Source: Flavihumibacter soli
GTDB taxonomy: Bacteria; Bacteroidota; Bacteroidia; Sphingobacteriales; Sphingobacteriaceae
Direction: 5' to 3'
NCBI RefSeq assembly: GCF_010692725.1
Contig: NZ_JAAFZB010000090.1
Span: forward strand, 62,001-126,000
DNA length: 64,000 nucleotides
A model generated the notes under the pieces. That model was not told the DNA's origin. It saw only the letters and a program-made list of their open reading frames with translations, and did no database searches. Below are positions 43,499 through 52,395 of this stretch, in pieces. Position 1 is the first letter of the stretch; each line of letters begins with the position of its first letter. Position numbers and translations under genes: made by a program.

Positions 43499-43699
43499 AT
43501 GAAATACTTGGTGTTTTTTCTTGTCCTCAGTTCTGTTAACCTGTTCTCTTATACCGGGCATTCGACAGTGGTTTATCTACAGTCATCGAAAGCGAAGAAT
43601 GTTAAGCTTGCGAAATCGAAAGCCGTGAAAATAACTAAGAAATGTCCGGTAGAGGTGAAGAAGCTGAGCACCCCGACAACAGCAGTTCGTAACCGCTAA
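43499..43699 (+). CDS. putative small secreted lysine-rich peptide
   Basis: A 66-residue frame. The first 22 residues form a signal peptide (YLVFFLVLSSVNLFSYTGHS). The mature part of about 40 residues is basic with repeated AK/SK pairs (SKAKNVKLAKSKAVKITKK) and one Cys. It lies 88 bp after the susD stop on the same strand. I recognise no family. It may be a real small protein or a chance frame; the signal peptide is the main support. Confidence 0.4.
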   Translation: MKYLVFFLVLSSVNLFSYTGHSTVVYLQSSKAKNVKLAKSKAVKITKKCPVEVKKLSTPTTAVRNR

Positions 43700-43718
43700 G
43701 GTTTTGCATGAGGTAAAC

Positions 43719-43828
43719 CTGGGGATGGTTATTGAATAACCATTCTCCAGACTTGTCAGTATGAATGGTTTCATAGGCCTGTCGACGACAAAAGGGAACT
43801 TAATGTGTTTCCCACAACCGACAAGCCT
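43719..43828. other. cluster of intergenic stem-loops
   Basis: Two structures lie downstream of the small peptide gene. One is at 43719-43750: CTGGGGATGGTTATT-G-AATAACCATTCTCCAG, near perfect. The other is nested at 43775-43828: AGGCCTGTCG/CGACAAGCCT outside (one mismatch) and GGGAA/TTCCC inside (43794-43813). No T tracts follow. They could be a structured RNA, a bidirectional transcription boundary or an mRNA 3' end. Confidence 0.55.
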
Positions 43829-43888
43829 CGGTCACAAACACTGAGAGGTTAGATAAATATATGGATATCTGAACAGCAAAAGTCCGGT

Positions 43889-44341
43889 CTATTGCTTGTC
43901 GTTATTTATCTCAATCCAGTAACCATCCGGATCCTGAAAGTAGATCTGCTTTACTCCGTCAGGTCTTACCGTCGGTAATTTTGAGTCACCCTTCCAGTTA
44001 GTAAAGGGTATTTTATTCTTTTCCAGATTATTGATAAAGACTTCTATGGAAGGAACGCTGAAGCACAGATGCCGGTCTTTTATCTGCTCCATTCTTTCAG
44101 GGGCTCCGGATATCAGGTGCAGTTGGCCCGCCTGCCCCATTGTGAACCAGGTATGTTTACCGTCCTTAAAGGGTTCTGGTATAGTGTCAAGGCCAATAAT
44201 GTTTCGGTAAAAATCACTGCTGTTCTGCAGGTTATGTACATACACCGCGATATGATTTAGGACGGGTTTATTATCGTTTTGAGCCATAGTAAATCTCGTG
44301 CTGAATAACAGAATGATCACGCAGAGGACAGTTCTTTTCAT
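43889..44341 (-). CDS. exported VOC (glyoxalase-like) protein
   Basis: A 150-residue VOC protein with a signal peptide (VLCVIILLFSTRFTMAQ), so it acts outside the cytoplasm, unusual for this superfamily. The VOC module reads LNHIAVYVHNLQNSSDFYRNIIGLDTIPEPF ... HLCFSVPSIEVFINNLEKNKIPF ... VKQIYFQDPDGYWIEIN, with candidate metal ligands His29 (NHIAVYV), His in HLCFSV and Glu in WIEI. The substrate is unknown. It is monocistronic. Confidence 0.85.
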   Translation of the reverse strand: MKRTVLCVIILLFSTRFTMAQNDNKPVLNHIAVYVHNLQNSSDFYRNIIGLDTIPEPFKDGKHTWFTMGQAGQLHLISGAPERMEQIKDRHLCFSVPSIEVFINNLEKNKIPFTNWKGDSKLPTVRPDGVKQIYFQDPDGYWIEINNDKQ

Positions 44342-44494
44342 AGATAATTATTAAGGTAAGGGAGGAATGTTGGACACCTTTGCGAACGAATATAAGCAAT
44401 ATCTGCTATGTAACGATTTTGAAGCTGAAGAAGTCAATATCAGATTTACTGCCTTTTCTCGTTAACTTTATAAAAGGATCAATGTGAATCTTTT

Positions 44495-44980
44495 ATGAAA
44501 AAATATTTCATAATACTTTGCCTTTTCTTTCCGCTGAGCCTTTTTGGTCAGACAGTTTCTCTCCTTACGGTAAATCAGCTTGATAATCGTTTATCTGTCG
44601 GAAAGGACACTGTTTATCTTGTAAACTTCTGGGCCACATGGTGTGCCCCCTGCATCGAAGAGTTACCCCATTTTGAGAAACTGGCTGATACCATGAACGG
44701 AAAACCGGTTAAGGTTCTTTTAGTGAGCTTGGATTTTAAGTCAAAGCTTGAAACGGTGGTCAGGCCGTTTGTCAAAAAGCTACAGATTAGTAACGAGGTC
44801 TACCTGCTCAATGAGAAAAGTCAGCAGGATTATATCGACAGGATCGATAAAAATTGGTCGGGCGCGATTCCTGCAACTTTAGTTGTGAACACTAAACGCA
44901 GGATACGGACGCTGGTCGAGAAGGAACTGACATACGATGAATTATTAAACCTCTATAAAACAAACATAAGCGATGAATAA
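44495..44980 (+). CDS. TlpA/ResA-like thioredoxin-fold protein
   Basis: A 161-residue periplasmic thiol-disulfide oxidoreductase with signal peptide (LFFPLSLFGQ) and active site WATWCAPC (CxxC), the TlpA/ResA type. ELPHFEKLADTMNGKPVKVLLVSLDF follows, as in reductants used for cytochrome c maturation or for reducing secreted proteins. The cis-Pro region is GAIPATLVVN. It overlaps the next thioredoxin-fold gene by 8 bp, so the two are coupled and probably act in one pathway. Confidence 0.9.
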   Translation: MKKYFIILCLFFPLSLFGQTVSLLTVNQLDNRLSVGKDTVYLVNFWATWCAPCIEELPHFEKLADTMNGKPVKVLLVSLDFKSKLETVVRPFVKKLQISNEVYLLNEKSQQDYIDRIDKNWSGAIPATLVVNTKRRIRTLVEKELTYDELLNLYKTNISDE

Positions 44981-45599
44981 GATAATAGCAGCATTATTTC
45001 TGTTAGTGCAGATCGGTACATCTGCGGGTGCACAGGTAAAAAGTTATGAACCGGGAAGCCTGGTGAGTGATTTTAAATTAAAAAATGTTAATAACAAGCA
45101 GGTGTCCTTAGCCGATTTCTCCGGTGCTAAGGGTTATATCATTGTGTTCACATGCAATACCTGTCCATATGCGAAGGCTTATGAGCAGAGAATTATCGAT
45201 CTTCATAACAAGTATGCAGAAAAGGGGTATCCTGTGATAGCCATCAACCCCAATGATCCGGAAGTTTCACCTGGTGACTCATTCGCAGCAATGCAGGAAC
45301 GGTCGACTTCAAAAAAATATCCCTTCCCTTATCTTATAGATCAGGATCAGACTGTGACACGGCGCTTTGGCGCCACCCGTACACCGCACGTTTTCCTGGT
45401 TGATAAAACCAACGAAGGGAATAAAGTAGCATATATCGGTGCCATCGATAATGACACGGAAGATAACAACCCTGACAAGATTAGATATGTTGAGAAAGCC
45501 ATCGGCGCCTTAATGTCTGAGAAGGCTCCTGAAACAACCGTAACCAAAGCGGTAGGGTGTACTATTAAATGGAAAAAGGGAACTGGAACTTCTCTCTAA
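44973..45599 (+). CDS. redoxin-family (AhpC/TSA-like) exported protein
   Basis: A 208-residue exported thioredoxin-fold protein. The signal peptide ends at SAGAQ. The redoxin domain reads PGSLVSDFKLKNVNNKQVSLADFSGAKGYIIVFTCNTCPYAKAYEQRI, with a CNTC (CxxC) active site, and later FGATRTPHVFLVDK (cis-Pro) and GAIDNDTEDNNPDK. This subgroup is common in Bacteroidota and is related to thiol peroxidase/ResA proteins. It is coupled to the TlpA-like gene by an 8-bp overlap. Confidence 0.9.
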   Translation: MNKIIAALFLLVQIGTSAGAQVKSYEPGSLVSDFKLKNVNNKQVSLADFSGAKGYIIVFTCNTCPYAKAYEQRIIDLHNKYAEKGYPVIAINPNDPEVSPGDSFAAMQERSTSKKYPFPYLIDQDQTVTRRFGATRTPHVFLVDKTNEGNKVAYIGAIDNDTEDNNPDKIRYVEKAIGALMSEKAPETTVTKAVGCTIKWKKGTGTSL

Positions 45600-45619
45600 A
45601 GGTTTACGATATTAGCGAA

Positions 45620-45644
45620 CCTCCGGGAAGCTTCTTCCCGGAGG
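45620..45644. terminator. strong intergenic hairpin between convergent genes
   Basis: CCTCCGGGAAG-CTT-CTTCCCGGAGG: an 11-bp perfect stem, extended by AGCG/CGCT with a bulge. It lies between the redoxin gene (plus) and the hybrid kinase gene (minus). No T tract is present, so it may act as a boundary or mRNA 3'-end stabiliser. Confidence 0.5.
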
Positions 45645-45659
45645 CGCTTAAAGAATGCC

Positions 45660-48600
45660 TTACAATACTGGATGAAGGTCGTTTACTTCCGTTGCCTGCT
45701 GACCCTGGCTTATCAGTATCAGGGTATCCATTAGAAGCGACAGTTGTAACGGCTTCGATATATAGTGATCCATGCCTGCCCTGAAGCAGTCTTCTTTATC
45801 CTCTACCATGGCATTCGCAGTCATAGCAATTATTTGTGGCTGTCTCAGAAATTCAGACCGGATCAATCTTGTAGCTTCCAGTCCATCCATTTCAGGCATC
45901 TGAACATCCATAAGAATAACATCGTAGTTCTGCACCTTTAAGCGCTCAATAACCTGCTTGCCGTCAGTTACCAGGTCGGCTTTGTAACCCAGGCGCTCAA
46001 GGATCTTCCTGATCAGCATCTGGTTCGTCATATTGTCTTCAGCAATCAGGATATCGAGGGGATATTGCAATGCAAAATCGGCTGACAAAACACCTGAAGC
46101 AAACTGCTTAGTCTGCGGCGACAAGGCCTGCTCTTTCTCCAGTGCCAATTGTATAAGCTTTCCTAAATGCTGCTGCTTGGCAGGCTTTGTAAGGACCGAG
46201 TTGAACAAAAACGGATACTTCGTCTTGGTTTCATCTCCGATCGAGCTTAGTAAAATAATAGGCAATGAAGGATATTCCTTCCGGATAACGGTGCTCAATT
46301 CCACACCGTCCATTTCCGGCATCTGCATATCGGTCAGTACTAATTCAACCGTATTTTCGCGAAGATAATCGAGTGCTAATCTTCCGGATGCATATTGAAC
46401 CGGGATAAGTCCCCACTGTTCCATCTGGACATTCAGGATGCGAAGATTGGTCGCATTGTCATCGATGATCAGCACGCGTTTGCCTTTGTGGTCTGTAAGA
46501 TCAAATTTATTGAAGACTATAACAGGCTGATCGCTGACAGTGGCAACGATATTGAATGAGAAAACAGATCCCTGGCCTTCCTCGCTCTCCACGGTTATCT
46601 TTCCACCAAGCAGCTCTACCAGGCGTTCACAGATCACCAATCCTAAACCTGTACCGCCATATCGACGGGTGGTAGAAGAGTCGATTTGTGAGAATGCTTT
46701 AAACAGGCGGTCAATCTTGTTTTTAGAAATTCCGATGCCGGTATCTATTACTTCAAACCGGAGATTCACCTTCCCATCATCATCTACGCCGAGGGCACTC
46801 ACACGGAGGAAAATTTCACCTGATGCAGTGAACTTCATGGCATTACCGATCAGGTTGATCAGGATCTGCCGAAGACGCAGGCTATCCGTCTTTAACTGGG
46901 CCGGTATCATCGGATCAATCTGGTAAACCAGGTCAATGCCACTTTTCGCTGCTTTCGCGGAAAACAGATCCATCACCTCTTCAATCAGTTGACGAAGTAC
47001 AAAATCATGAGGATCAAGATCCAGATTGCCCGACTCGATCTTTGAAAAATCCAGGATATCATTGATGACGCTTAATAAGGCTTCACCGCTATGTCGTATC
47101 GTGTCCGCATATTCATGCTGCTCGGCATCCAGTTTTGTTTCGCATAATAATGACGCCATTCCCAGTACGCCGTTCATCGGAGTACGTATCTCATGGCTCA
47201 TTGTGGCAAGGAATATACTTTTCGCCTGATTAGCTTTTTCGGCTTCCTCTCTTGCTTTTGCTTCGTGCTCCCGTTGCTCGATGAGTTCTTCGTTCAGAAC
47301 CTGTAGCTGATTTGACTGCAGATTTAATTCTTCCGTACGTATAGAGACCAGTTTCTCAAGTCGATCCTTCTGGCGATGTATGGCCTGAATTCTCCGGCGA
47401 TACAGGAGATAAATGCTGCCTGAAACAGAAATTATCATAAGAATGCGGAACCACCAGGTTTTCCAGAAAGGCGGAGTGATGATTACTTCTACTGAAGTGA
47501 TTTCCGTTGACCAGACCCCGTCTGCATTTGCCGCTTTCACTTTAAATACATATTCTCCAGGATCAAGATTTGTGTAAGTGGCAGTTCTTTTAGTTCCTAC
47601 AAAATTCCATGCCTGGTCAAAACCCTCCAGTATATATGCATAATCGTTCCGGTTTGGAACAGTGAAGTTTAAAGAAGCAAATTCAAACTGTAGAACAGAC
47701 TGGTTATACGGCAGAGTGATGCTCTTGGTAAGGCTGATTTCCTGTTTAAGTACGGAGTTCGGACCTGCCACAACAGGCCGGTTAAACAGCATGAAGTTTG
47801 TTAATACCACTCGTGCCTCTATGGACGACTTCATAGCTTTAAGTGGATTAAAATGATTATATCCCTTATTCCCTCCGAAATACATGATCCCGTCTGTTGT
47901 TAGAAGGGCGGCTCTTGCCAGAAACTCCAGTCCCTGTAAACCGTTGTCAACGGTGAAATTACGGAACCTGTAGTTTACAGGGTCCATCCGGCTTATTCCG
48001 CTATTCGTGCTAATCCATAACAGACCTCTGGCGTCCTGAAGAACGCTGTTAATCACATTGTTCGGCAGGCCATCCTTCTGGTCAAATATTTTAAAGTCGT
48101 TTGTTTTCGGTTCATATAAGGCTAAGCCACCCCCAGAGGTGCCAACCCAGATCCTGCCATCCCTGTCGCCGCTGATCGAAAGGATGATATCACTCTTAAG
48201 CTTTGAATTGGTCTGATCATATCTGCGGAAGTTTTTCGTTGCAGGATTATATATACTGAGACCTCCAAAGTAGGTTCCTACCCAAATATTGCCTGTCTGA
48301 TCTTCGTACAGTGCCTGGATAAAGTCATTGCTTAAACTCCCGGGATTGTTCTTCTGGTAAGAAAACTTATGGATCAGGCCGGTTTTATGATCAATCACGT
48401 TGAGGCCATTACCATTTGTACCAACCCATATGTTCCCTGCCCGGTCCTCAAGGAGGGTATATATTGTGTTCCCTGATAAATTCGTTTCTCCGGTACCGCT
48501 TTCAAACAACCTGAATTTTCCTGTCTCCGGATCATACTCACTAAGACCGCCACCGTAGGTACCTAACCAGAGCTTCTTGCTTTTTTTGCTGTATATCATG

Positions 48601-49877
48601 GATTGGATGATATTGTTAGCCAAACCGCCGCGATTACCCGTAGACTTGATGTGTTCGTGTTTTTTACTACCCTTTCTTACTAAATTAAGTCCGCCACCAT
48701 CGGTACCAATCCAGATATTGCCATTCTCATCCTCGGCGAATGATGTTACTACATTCGCCGAAAGACTGCCTGGATCAGTAGTATGAGAGCGGGTATGCTC
48801 AAAGAAGTTAATGCTTCCCACATATTTATTGATGCCGCCAGAGTAGGTGCCCACCCACAAGACACCTTGATTATCGTGATACAATGAGGACACGGAGTTA
48901 TTGCTTAAGCTAAACTCATCTCCCTGGTCCATACTGAAGTTGGAAAATATTTCCCTGCTGGTATCGAAATATTCTACCCCGCTTTCTGTGCCCAGCCAAA
49001 GGTTGCCCTTCCCGGCATCGATGATCGTGGATATATAGTTATCACTCAGGCTCCGGTTGTTACCCTCCTGATGCATATAACGTTTGAAGTCTCCGGTTAC
49101 AGGATCCATTCTGTTAAGACCACGGCTTTCGGTACCAACCCATAAATAACCTTTGGAATCTTCGTAAATGGTTTCAATACTGTTACTGCTTATAGTGTTC
49201 GGGTTTCCGGGCATGTGCAGAAATGACCTCAACTTCTTTGTCCTGTGATTGTAACTGTACAATCCATTGCCGGTACCAATCCAAAGATTTTTTTTGCTGT
49301 CCTCGTATATATCAAATATGCTGGCATCGCTGATCACGGAAGAAATATCCATTCGGGTAACTTTACCAGTCTTACGGTTAAATAAATTGATGTTGCGGTA
49401 AGTGCCGACCCACAAATTACCATAGCTGTCTTCCATCAAGGAAAGAACAGCAGGGTTGCTTAGCGTTTCCGGATTTTTACCGTCGTGCGTATAGGTGACA
49501 AACGAATCAGATTCGCGGTCGTACCTGCTTAATCCTCCGGTGATGGTGCCCAGCCACAGATTCCCGGCCTTATCTTCGTAGAGACTTAAAATATGATTGG
49601 AAGGCAGACTTCGGGGATTCTTAACATCGTTTCGGTAGATTTTGAAATTATAACCATCGTAACGATTCAGTCCATCGCGGGTACCAAACCAGAGGAACCC
49701 GTAACGATCCTTCAGAATACAACGTACGGAGCTCTGTGACAGACCTTCAGCAGTGGTTAAGTGACTAAACTTAATCCCGGCAGGTTGGCCTTGAGCGGAT
49801 GCCGGCAGGAAGTATATAAAGCTGACTATCAGCCACGGAAGTATAAAATAAGCCGGGGTTGTCCCTTTTGTTAACAT
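45660..49877 (-). CDS. hybrid sensor histidine kinase with Reg_prop propeller and two receiver domains
   Basis: A 1405-residue membrane hybrid kinase. A signal peptide (residues 1-28, LPASAQG) is followed by a large propeller of Reg_prop repeats (about 35-715; [19 protein letters not shown] and many more) and a Y_Y_Y domain (about 745-805). A TM helix (about 815-835), a coiled coil, HisKA (His near 893 in [15 protein letters not shown]) and an HATPase domain follow. Two receivers come last: LIIDDNATN ... [11 protein letters not shown] and IAEDNMTN ... [11 protein letters not shown]. Unlike classic hybrid two-component systems there is no AraC DNA-binding domain, so it must signal through a separate partner. 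No polysaccharide genes are adjacent. Confidence 0.93.
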   Translation of the reverse strand: MLTKGTTPAYFILPWLIVSFIYFLPASAQGQPAGIKFSHLTTAEGLSQSSVRCILKDRYGFLWFGTRDGLNRYDGYNFKIYRNDVKNPRSLPSNHILSLYEDKAGNLWLGTITGGLSRYDRESDSFVTYTHDGKNPETLSNPAVLSLMEDSYGNLWVGTYRNINLFNRKTGKVTRMDISSVISDASIFDIYEDSKKNLWIGTGNGLYSYNHRTKKLRSFLHMPGNPNTISSNSIETIYEDSKGYLWVGTESRGLNRMDPVTGDFKRYMHQEGNNRSLSDNYISTIIDAGKGNLWLGTESGVEYFDTSREIFSNFSMDQGDEFSLSNNSVSSLYHDNQGVLWVGTYSGGINKYVGSINFFEHTRSHTTDPGSLSANVVTSFAEDENGNIWIGTDGGGLNLVRKGSKKHEHIKSTGNRGGLANNIIQSMIYSKKSKKLWLGTYGGGLSEYDPETGKFRLFESGTGETNLSGNTIYTLLEDRAGNIWVGTNGNGLNVIDHKTGLIHKFSYQKNNPGSLSNDFIQALYEDQTGNIWVGTYFGGLSIYNPATKNFRRYDQTNSKLKSDIILSISGDRDGRIWVGTSGGGLALYEPKTNDFKIFDQKDGLPNNVINSVLQDARGLLWISTNSGISRMDPVNYRFRNFTVDNGLQGLEFLARAALLTTDGIMYFGGNKGYNHFNPLKAMKSSIEARVVLTNFMLFNRPVVAGPNSVLKQEISLTKSITLPYNQSVLQFEFASLNFTVPNRNDYAYILEGFDQAWNFVGTKRTATYTNLDPGEYVFKVKAANADGVWSTEITSVEVIITPPFWKTWWFRILMIISVSGSIYLLYRRRIQAIHRQKDRLEKLVSIRTEELNLQSNQLQVLNEELIEQREHEAKAREEAEKANQAKSIFLATMSHEIRTPMNGVLGMASLLCETKLDAEQHEYADTIRHSGEALLSVINDILDFSKIESGNLDLDPHDFVLRQLIEEVMDLFSAKAAKSGIDLVYQIDPMIPAQLKTDSLRLRQILINLIGNAMKFTASGEIFLRVSALGVDDDGKVNLRFEVIDTGIGISKNKIDRLFKAFSQIDSSTTRRYGGTGLGLVICERLVELLGGKITVESEEGQGSVFSFNIVATVSDQPVIVFNKFDLTDHKGKRVLIIDDNATNLRILNVQMEQWGLIPVQYASGRLALDYLRENTVELVLTDMQMPEMDGVELSTVIRKEYPSLPIILLSSIGDETKTKYPFLFNSVLTKPAKQQHLGKLIQLALEKEQALSPQTKQFASGVLSADFALQYPLDILIAEDNMTNQMLIRKILERLGYKADLVTDGKQVIERLKVQNYDVILMDVQMPEMDGLEATRLIRSEFLRQPQIIAMTANAMVEDKEDCFRAGMDHYISKPLQLSLLMDTLILISQGQQATEVNDLHPVL

Positions 49878-50065
49878 TTAGTACACGTTATAATAAGCCG
49901 TTTACGCAAATCCGGTGGAAAAGTTAATCTAATCATAAGGATTGATTAAGCTTTTTTCCATTTACTTTAATAGCCAAGCGTACAATACTGCAGGAGTGAA
50001 TTTCGGTGGAAATTTAAGAAGAGGGCCGAGACGAATTGAGTTTGTCTGATATAGTATGGGTTCAG

Positions 50066-50110
50066 TTCAGGCAGCACTCATTACGCTATTTAATGGAGTG
50101 ACCGCCTGAA
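50066..50110. repeat. imperfect inverted repeat upstream of the hybrid kinase gene
   Basis: TTCAGGC ... GCCTGAA (7-bp arms) enclose an inner CACTC ... GAGTG pair. It lies between the end of the M23 gene and the hybrid kinase start, both on the minus strand. No T tract follows. It may be an operator or an mRNA end structure. Confidence 0.5.
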
Positions 50111-50128
50111 GTGGAGTGTCAAACCTGA

Positions 50129-50962
50129 TTAGATCCTTAAAAACTGTTTCGGATTAAGCGGCTTATCATTCAATCTTACTTCATAGTGTAAATGCGGACC
50201 TGTAGACCGGCCTGTGGTACCGATATTTCCAATAGGTTTTCCGGCAGGCACTTTGTCACCAACCTTTACTTTTATTTTCGATAAATGCGCATATAAGGTC
50301 TGGTACTTATTGGCATGCAGAATACGTACGCATTTGCCATAGCCGCGGTACCATCCGGCTCCAATAACAACTCCTTTTGCCGTACTTTTTACCACATCGC
50401 CTTTACGGCCTCTGAAGTCCAGTCCGCCATGAAATTCTCTTCCCGAGTTTGTAAACGGGTTCGGGCGGTATCCATAGCCTGAGGCTTGGTTACTGAAATA
50501 CGGATAACCTAAAGGAACTGCTTGTATCTGCTTCATCAAAGAATTCAGATAATCATTATACATTATAACTTTCTCTTTATCGGTCAGTGTCGTCTCCTGA
50601 TCTTCGCCGCCAACCCCGGTGTCAAATGATCTGACACCACGTTTCTTTAAATAGGTGCTGATGTTCTTCAGCTTGTCGTCAATACCGTCGATATAGACTT
50701 CGATATTATTACTGTCGTTTTTAGCGGGGATCTGAACCTTAAGTTTTTGCACTTCATTCTTTAAATGCAGATTAACCGCTTTGTCCTTACGGTTTTCAAC
50801 TGAAAGCTTATAAATATGGCCAATCAACAGGCCAAAGGATACGAGGAATAATGCGATGTAGTATTTAAGCCTTTTAAGATGTTTTGTCTGTATTTGAAAA
50901 GACCTTGTTTGCTGTGACCCTGTAACGATAATTGTGCTGACGCACTTTTTCTTTTTACTCAT
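50129..50962 (-). CDS. M23-family peptidoglycan peptidase, membrane anchored
   Basis: A 277-residue LytM/M23 endopeptidase acting on peptidoglycan cross-links in the periplasm. The N-terminus is cytoplasmic with one TM helix (about 32-48, YIALFLVSFGLLIGHIY). A coiled coil and linker run to about 150. The catalytic domain has zinc ligands HGGLDFRG (HxxxD) and HLHYEV (HxH), plus the conserved LYAHLSKIKVKVGDKV and GTTGRSTGPHLHYE. All catalytic residues are present, so it should be active. Two perfect stem-loops lie 20-80 bp upstream of the start. Confidence 0.92.
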   Translation of the reverse strand: MSKKKKCVSTIIVTGSQQTRSFQIQTKHLKRLKYYIALFLVSFGLLIGHIYKLSVENRKDKAVNLHLKNEVQKLKVQIPAKNDSNNIEVYIDGIDDKLKNISTYLKKRGVRSFDTGVGGEDQETTLTDKEKVIMYNDYLNSLMKQIQAVPLGYPYFSNQASGYGYRPNPFTNSGREFHGGLDFRGRKGDVVKSTAKGVVIGAGWYRGYGKCVRILHANKYQTLYAHLSKIKVKVGDKVPAGKPIGNIGTTGRSTGPHLHYEVRLNDKPLNPKQFLRI

Positions 50963-50981
50963 TGAATTAAAATTTTCACTT

Positions 50982-51042
50982 GTAAACAGCGTTTCGATCT
51001 GCTGTTTACCCTGCTCGTAACAGGAATATGGGTTTCCTGTTA
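50982..51042 (-). repeat. two adjacent stem-loops in the M23 gene leader
   Basis: GTAAACAGC-N10-GCTGTTTAC (50982-51009) and TAACAGGAA-N7-TTCCTGTTA (51018-51042) each have perfect 9-bp arms, separated by 8 bp. They lie 20-80 bp before the M23 start codon. Confidence 0.75.
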
Positions 51043-51249
51043 ATGATGCTTCCCGTCCTATATTTCCTGAATGATAAGCAATTCTCCCATATAAAGATCA
51101 GTGATATGACCAGTGTTAATATCACTAATGCGCTTAATAACAAGTCATTATACGACTCGTTCCGTTCAGGGTTACAAAAGTCCGGAAAATGCAGCCCGTG
51201 AATATCAAGTGAACGTCACGATTGAATAATAATATATCTGCTGTCAGAA

Positions 51250-51257
51250 CAAACGTA
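51250..51257 (-). promoter_or_regulatory. possible -7 element of the M23 gene
   Basis: The minus strand reads TACGTTTG, a TAnnTTTG match. A TTTA lies 16 nt further upstream. It would give a leader of about 280 nt containing the two stem-loops. Confidence 0.35.
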
Positions 51258-51430
51258 TTCCGGGCTGCAATCATAAACCCGTTTTTTGCACGATTTAATT
51301 GATTTGAAGTAACCCTGAACCTTCATAAGGTCTCCAGCCAAACTCAGGATGTGGTGCTCTTACATGGCGTGTCAGCGGCAGCTGCTTGTCGGGGCAAATA
51401 ATATGGTAGGATTGAATAAGCGCTTTTTTC

Positions 51431-52126
51431 TTAATCCGTTAAAGGCTCAGAATAATTCTTTGACCTGTGATATACCACGGCCAGTTCCTCAGTTAAGATC
51501 TGGTTGATCTGGTCCGCGTCATTGTAAACTGCGAGATGTGTGCCGCCTTTAATCACATGATCAGCATTCACCAGGCTAAGGGGAAATACCCTGTCATTCT
51601 CGCCATGGATGTGCACATGGGGGAGGAAGACCTCCGTATTTTTCCAGCAGCTTATTTCCCGGAGAGCCCATTTTAGAAAAACGGGGTTTGTATGGTCAAG
51701 GAAGGAGACCAGCAGTTCACGGGCGGACTTATCGGCCGGACCAAGAAACCAGTAAAGGAAGGGCAGCGAAACCCTGAGAATTTTCCGCGGAGCAATCCTG
51801 TAGATCTTTAACTTGCCTGCAAGCCGGTATAATGCAGGAAGTTCTGCTGAAGTCTTAACAGTTGAAAATAATATAAGCTTCTCCGGTTTCAAAAACTTGC
51901 AGATCTCGGCTGCGACCAGACCTCCAAATGAAAGCCCTGCCAGCATAAAGGGTTTGCTGGTATCTATCTTGCTTGCTAACCTTTCGGCATAGGATGCTAT
52001 GTTCTCACTTTCGTCGACAGTTTCCCATGGTATATGCCGTATTTCGTAACCTTCCGGAAGGCAGAGCTTTCCAAAGATCCGTTCATCAGCCCCAAGGCCG
52101 CTTATAAAGTAAATGATCATTTTCAT
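51431..52126 (-). CDS. alpha/beta hydrolase
   Basis: A 231-residue alpha/beta hydrolase. The nucleophile elbow is GLSFGG (Ser near 65), the acid is likely Asp in HGENDRVFP and the catalytic His is in GGTHLAVYND. The short cap region (KLKIYRIAPRKILRVSLPFLYWF) is basic and hydrophobic. It has no signal peptide, so it is cytoplasmic. The substrate cannot be assigned. A -7 element lies 65 bp upstream, and the gene stands alone. Confidence 0.88.
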   Translation of the reverse strand: MKMIIYFISGLGADERIFGKLCLPEGYEIRHIPWETVDESENIASYAERLASKIDTSKPFMLAGLSFGGLVAAEICKFLKPEKLILFSTVKTSAELPALYRLAGKLKIYRIAPRKILRVSLPFLYWFLGPADKSARELLVSFLDHTNPVFLKWALREISCWKNTEVFLPHVHIHGENDRVFPLSLVNADHVIKGGTHLAVYNDADQINQILTEELAVVYHRSKNYSEPLTD

Positions 52127-52190
52127 GGTCTTGTATACCGGGGGTTACCGGCCTTTCCGTTAAAGGAAATGGTCAGGCAATAATGAGACG

Positions 52191-52198
52191 CAAAGATA
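52191..52198 (-). promoter_or_regulatory. promoter -7 element of the alpha/beta hydrolase gene
   Basis: The minus strand reads TATCTTTG, matching TAnnTTTG, 65 bp before the start codon. No clear -33 box is seen. Confidence 0.45.
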
Positions 52199-52395
52199 CG
52201 GCTTATAGATGCTGAATGCAGCAGGAGCAGCCGGTGTGACGTTCCTGATAGACCCGGCTTAATTGCCCCTTTCACGCAAAAGACTCGTGCGTTGCTTCCA
52301 ATGCTTATTTTATTTTTTGAAACCTTAAAATAGATTTTTAGTAAACTGTACTCAATTGCAATATTTGCCGTTAATTATAAACCAGCAGAGCAGTT

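Larger units (their letters stand above)
50963..51430. other. 468-bp region with stem-loops upstream of the M23 gene
   Basis: No gene was found. It contains stem-loops at 50982-51009 and 51018-51042, a 9-bp TGCAGCCCG/CGGGCTGCA inverted repeat with distant arms (51190-51198, 51261-51269), and a possible promoter at 51250-51257. Together they suggest a long structured leader for the M23 gene. Confidence 0.5.

Noticed and set aside
43583-43774. 63-residue frame on the minus strand
   Set aside because: It overlaps the small secreted peptide gene and the stem-loop region, and shows no signal peptide or family pattern.
43830-43860. CTGAGAGG-like string suggesting a TPP riboswitch
   Set aside because: Only the short CTGAGA string is present; the other conserved THI-box blocks are missing and no thiamine gene follows.
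52127-52395. Remnant of a GH3 catalytic domain upstream of the serine hydrolase
   Set aside because: The 269-bp gap is too short and shows no GH3-like frame; the hydrolase has its own signal peptide.
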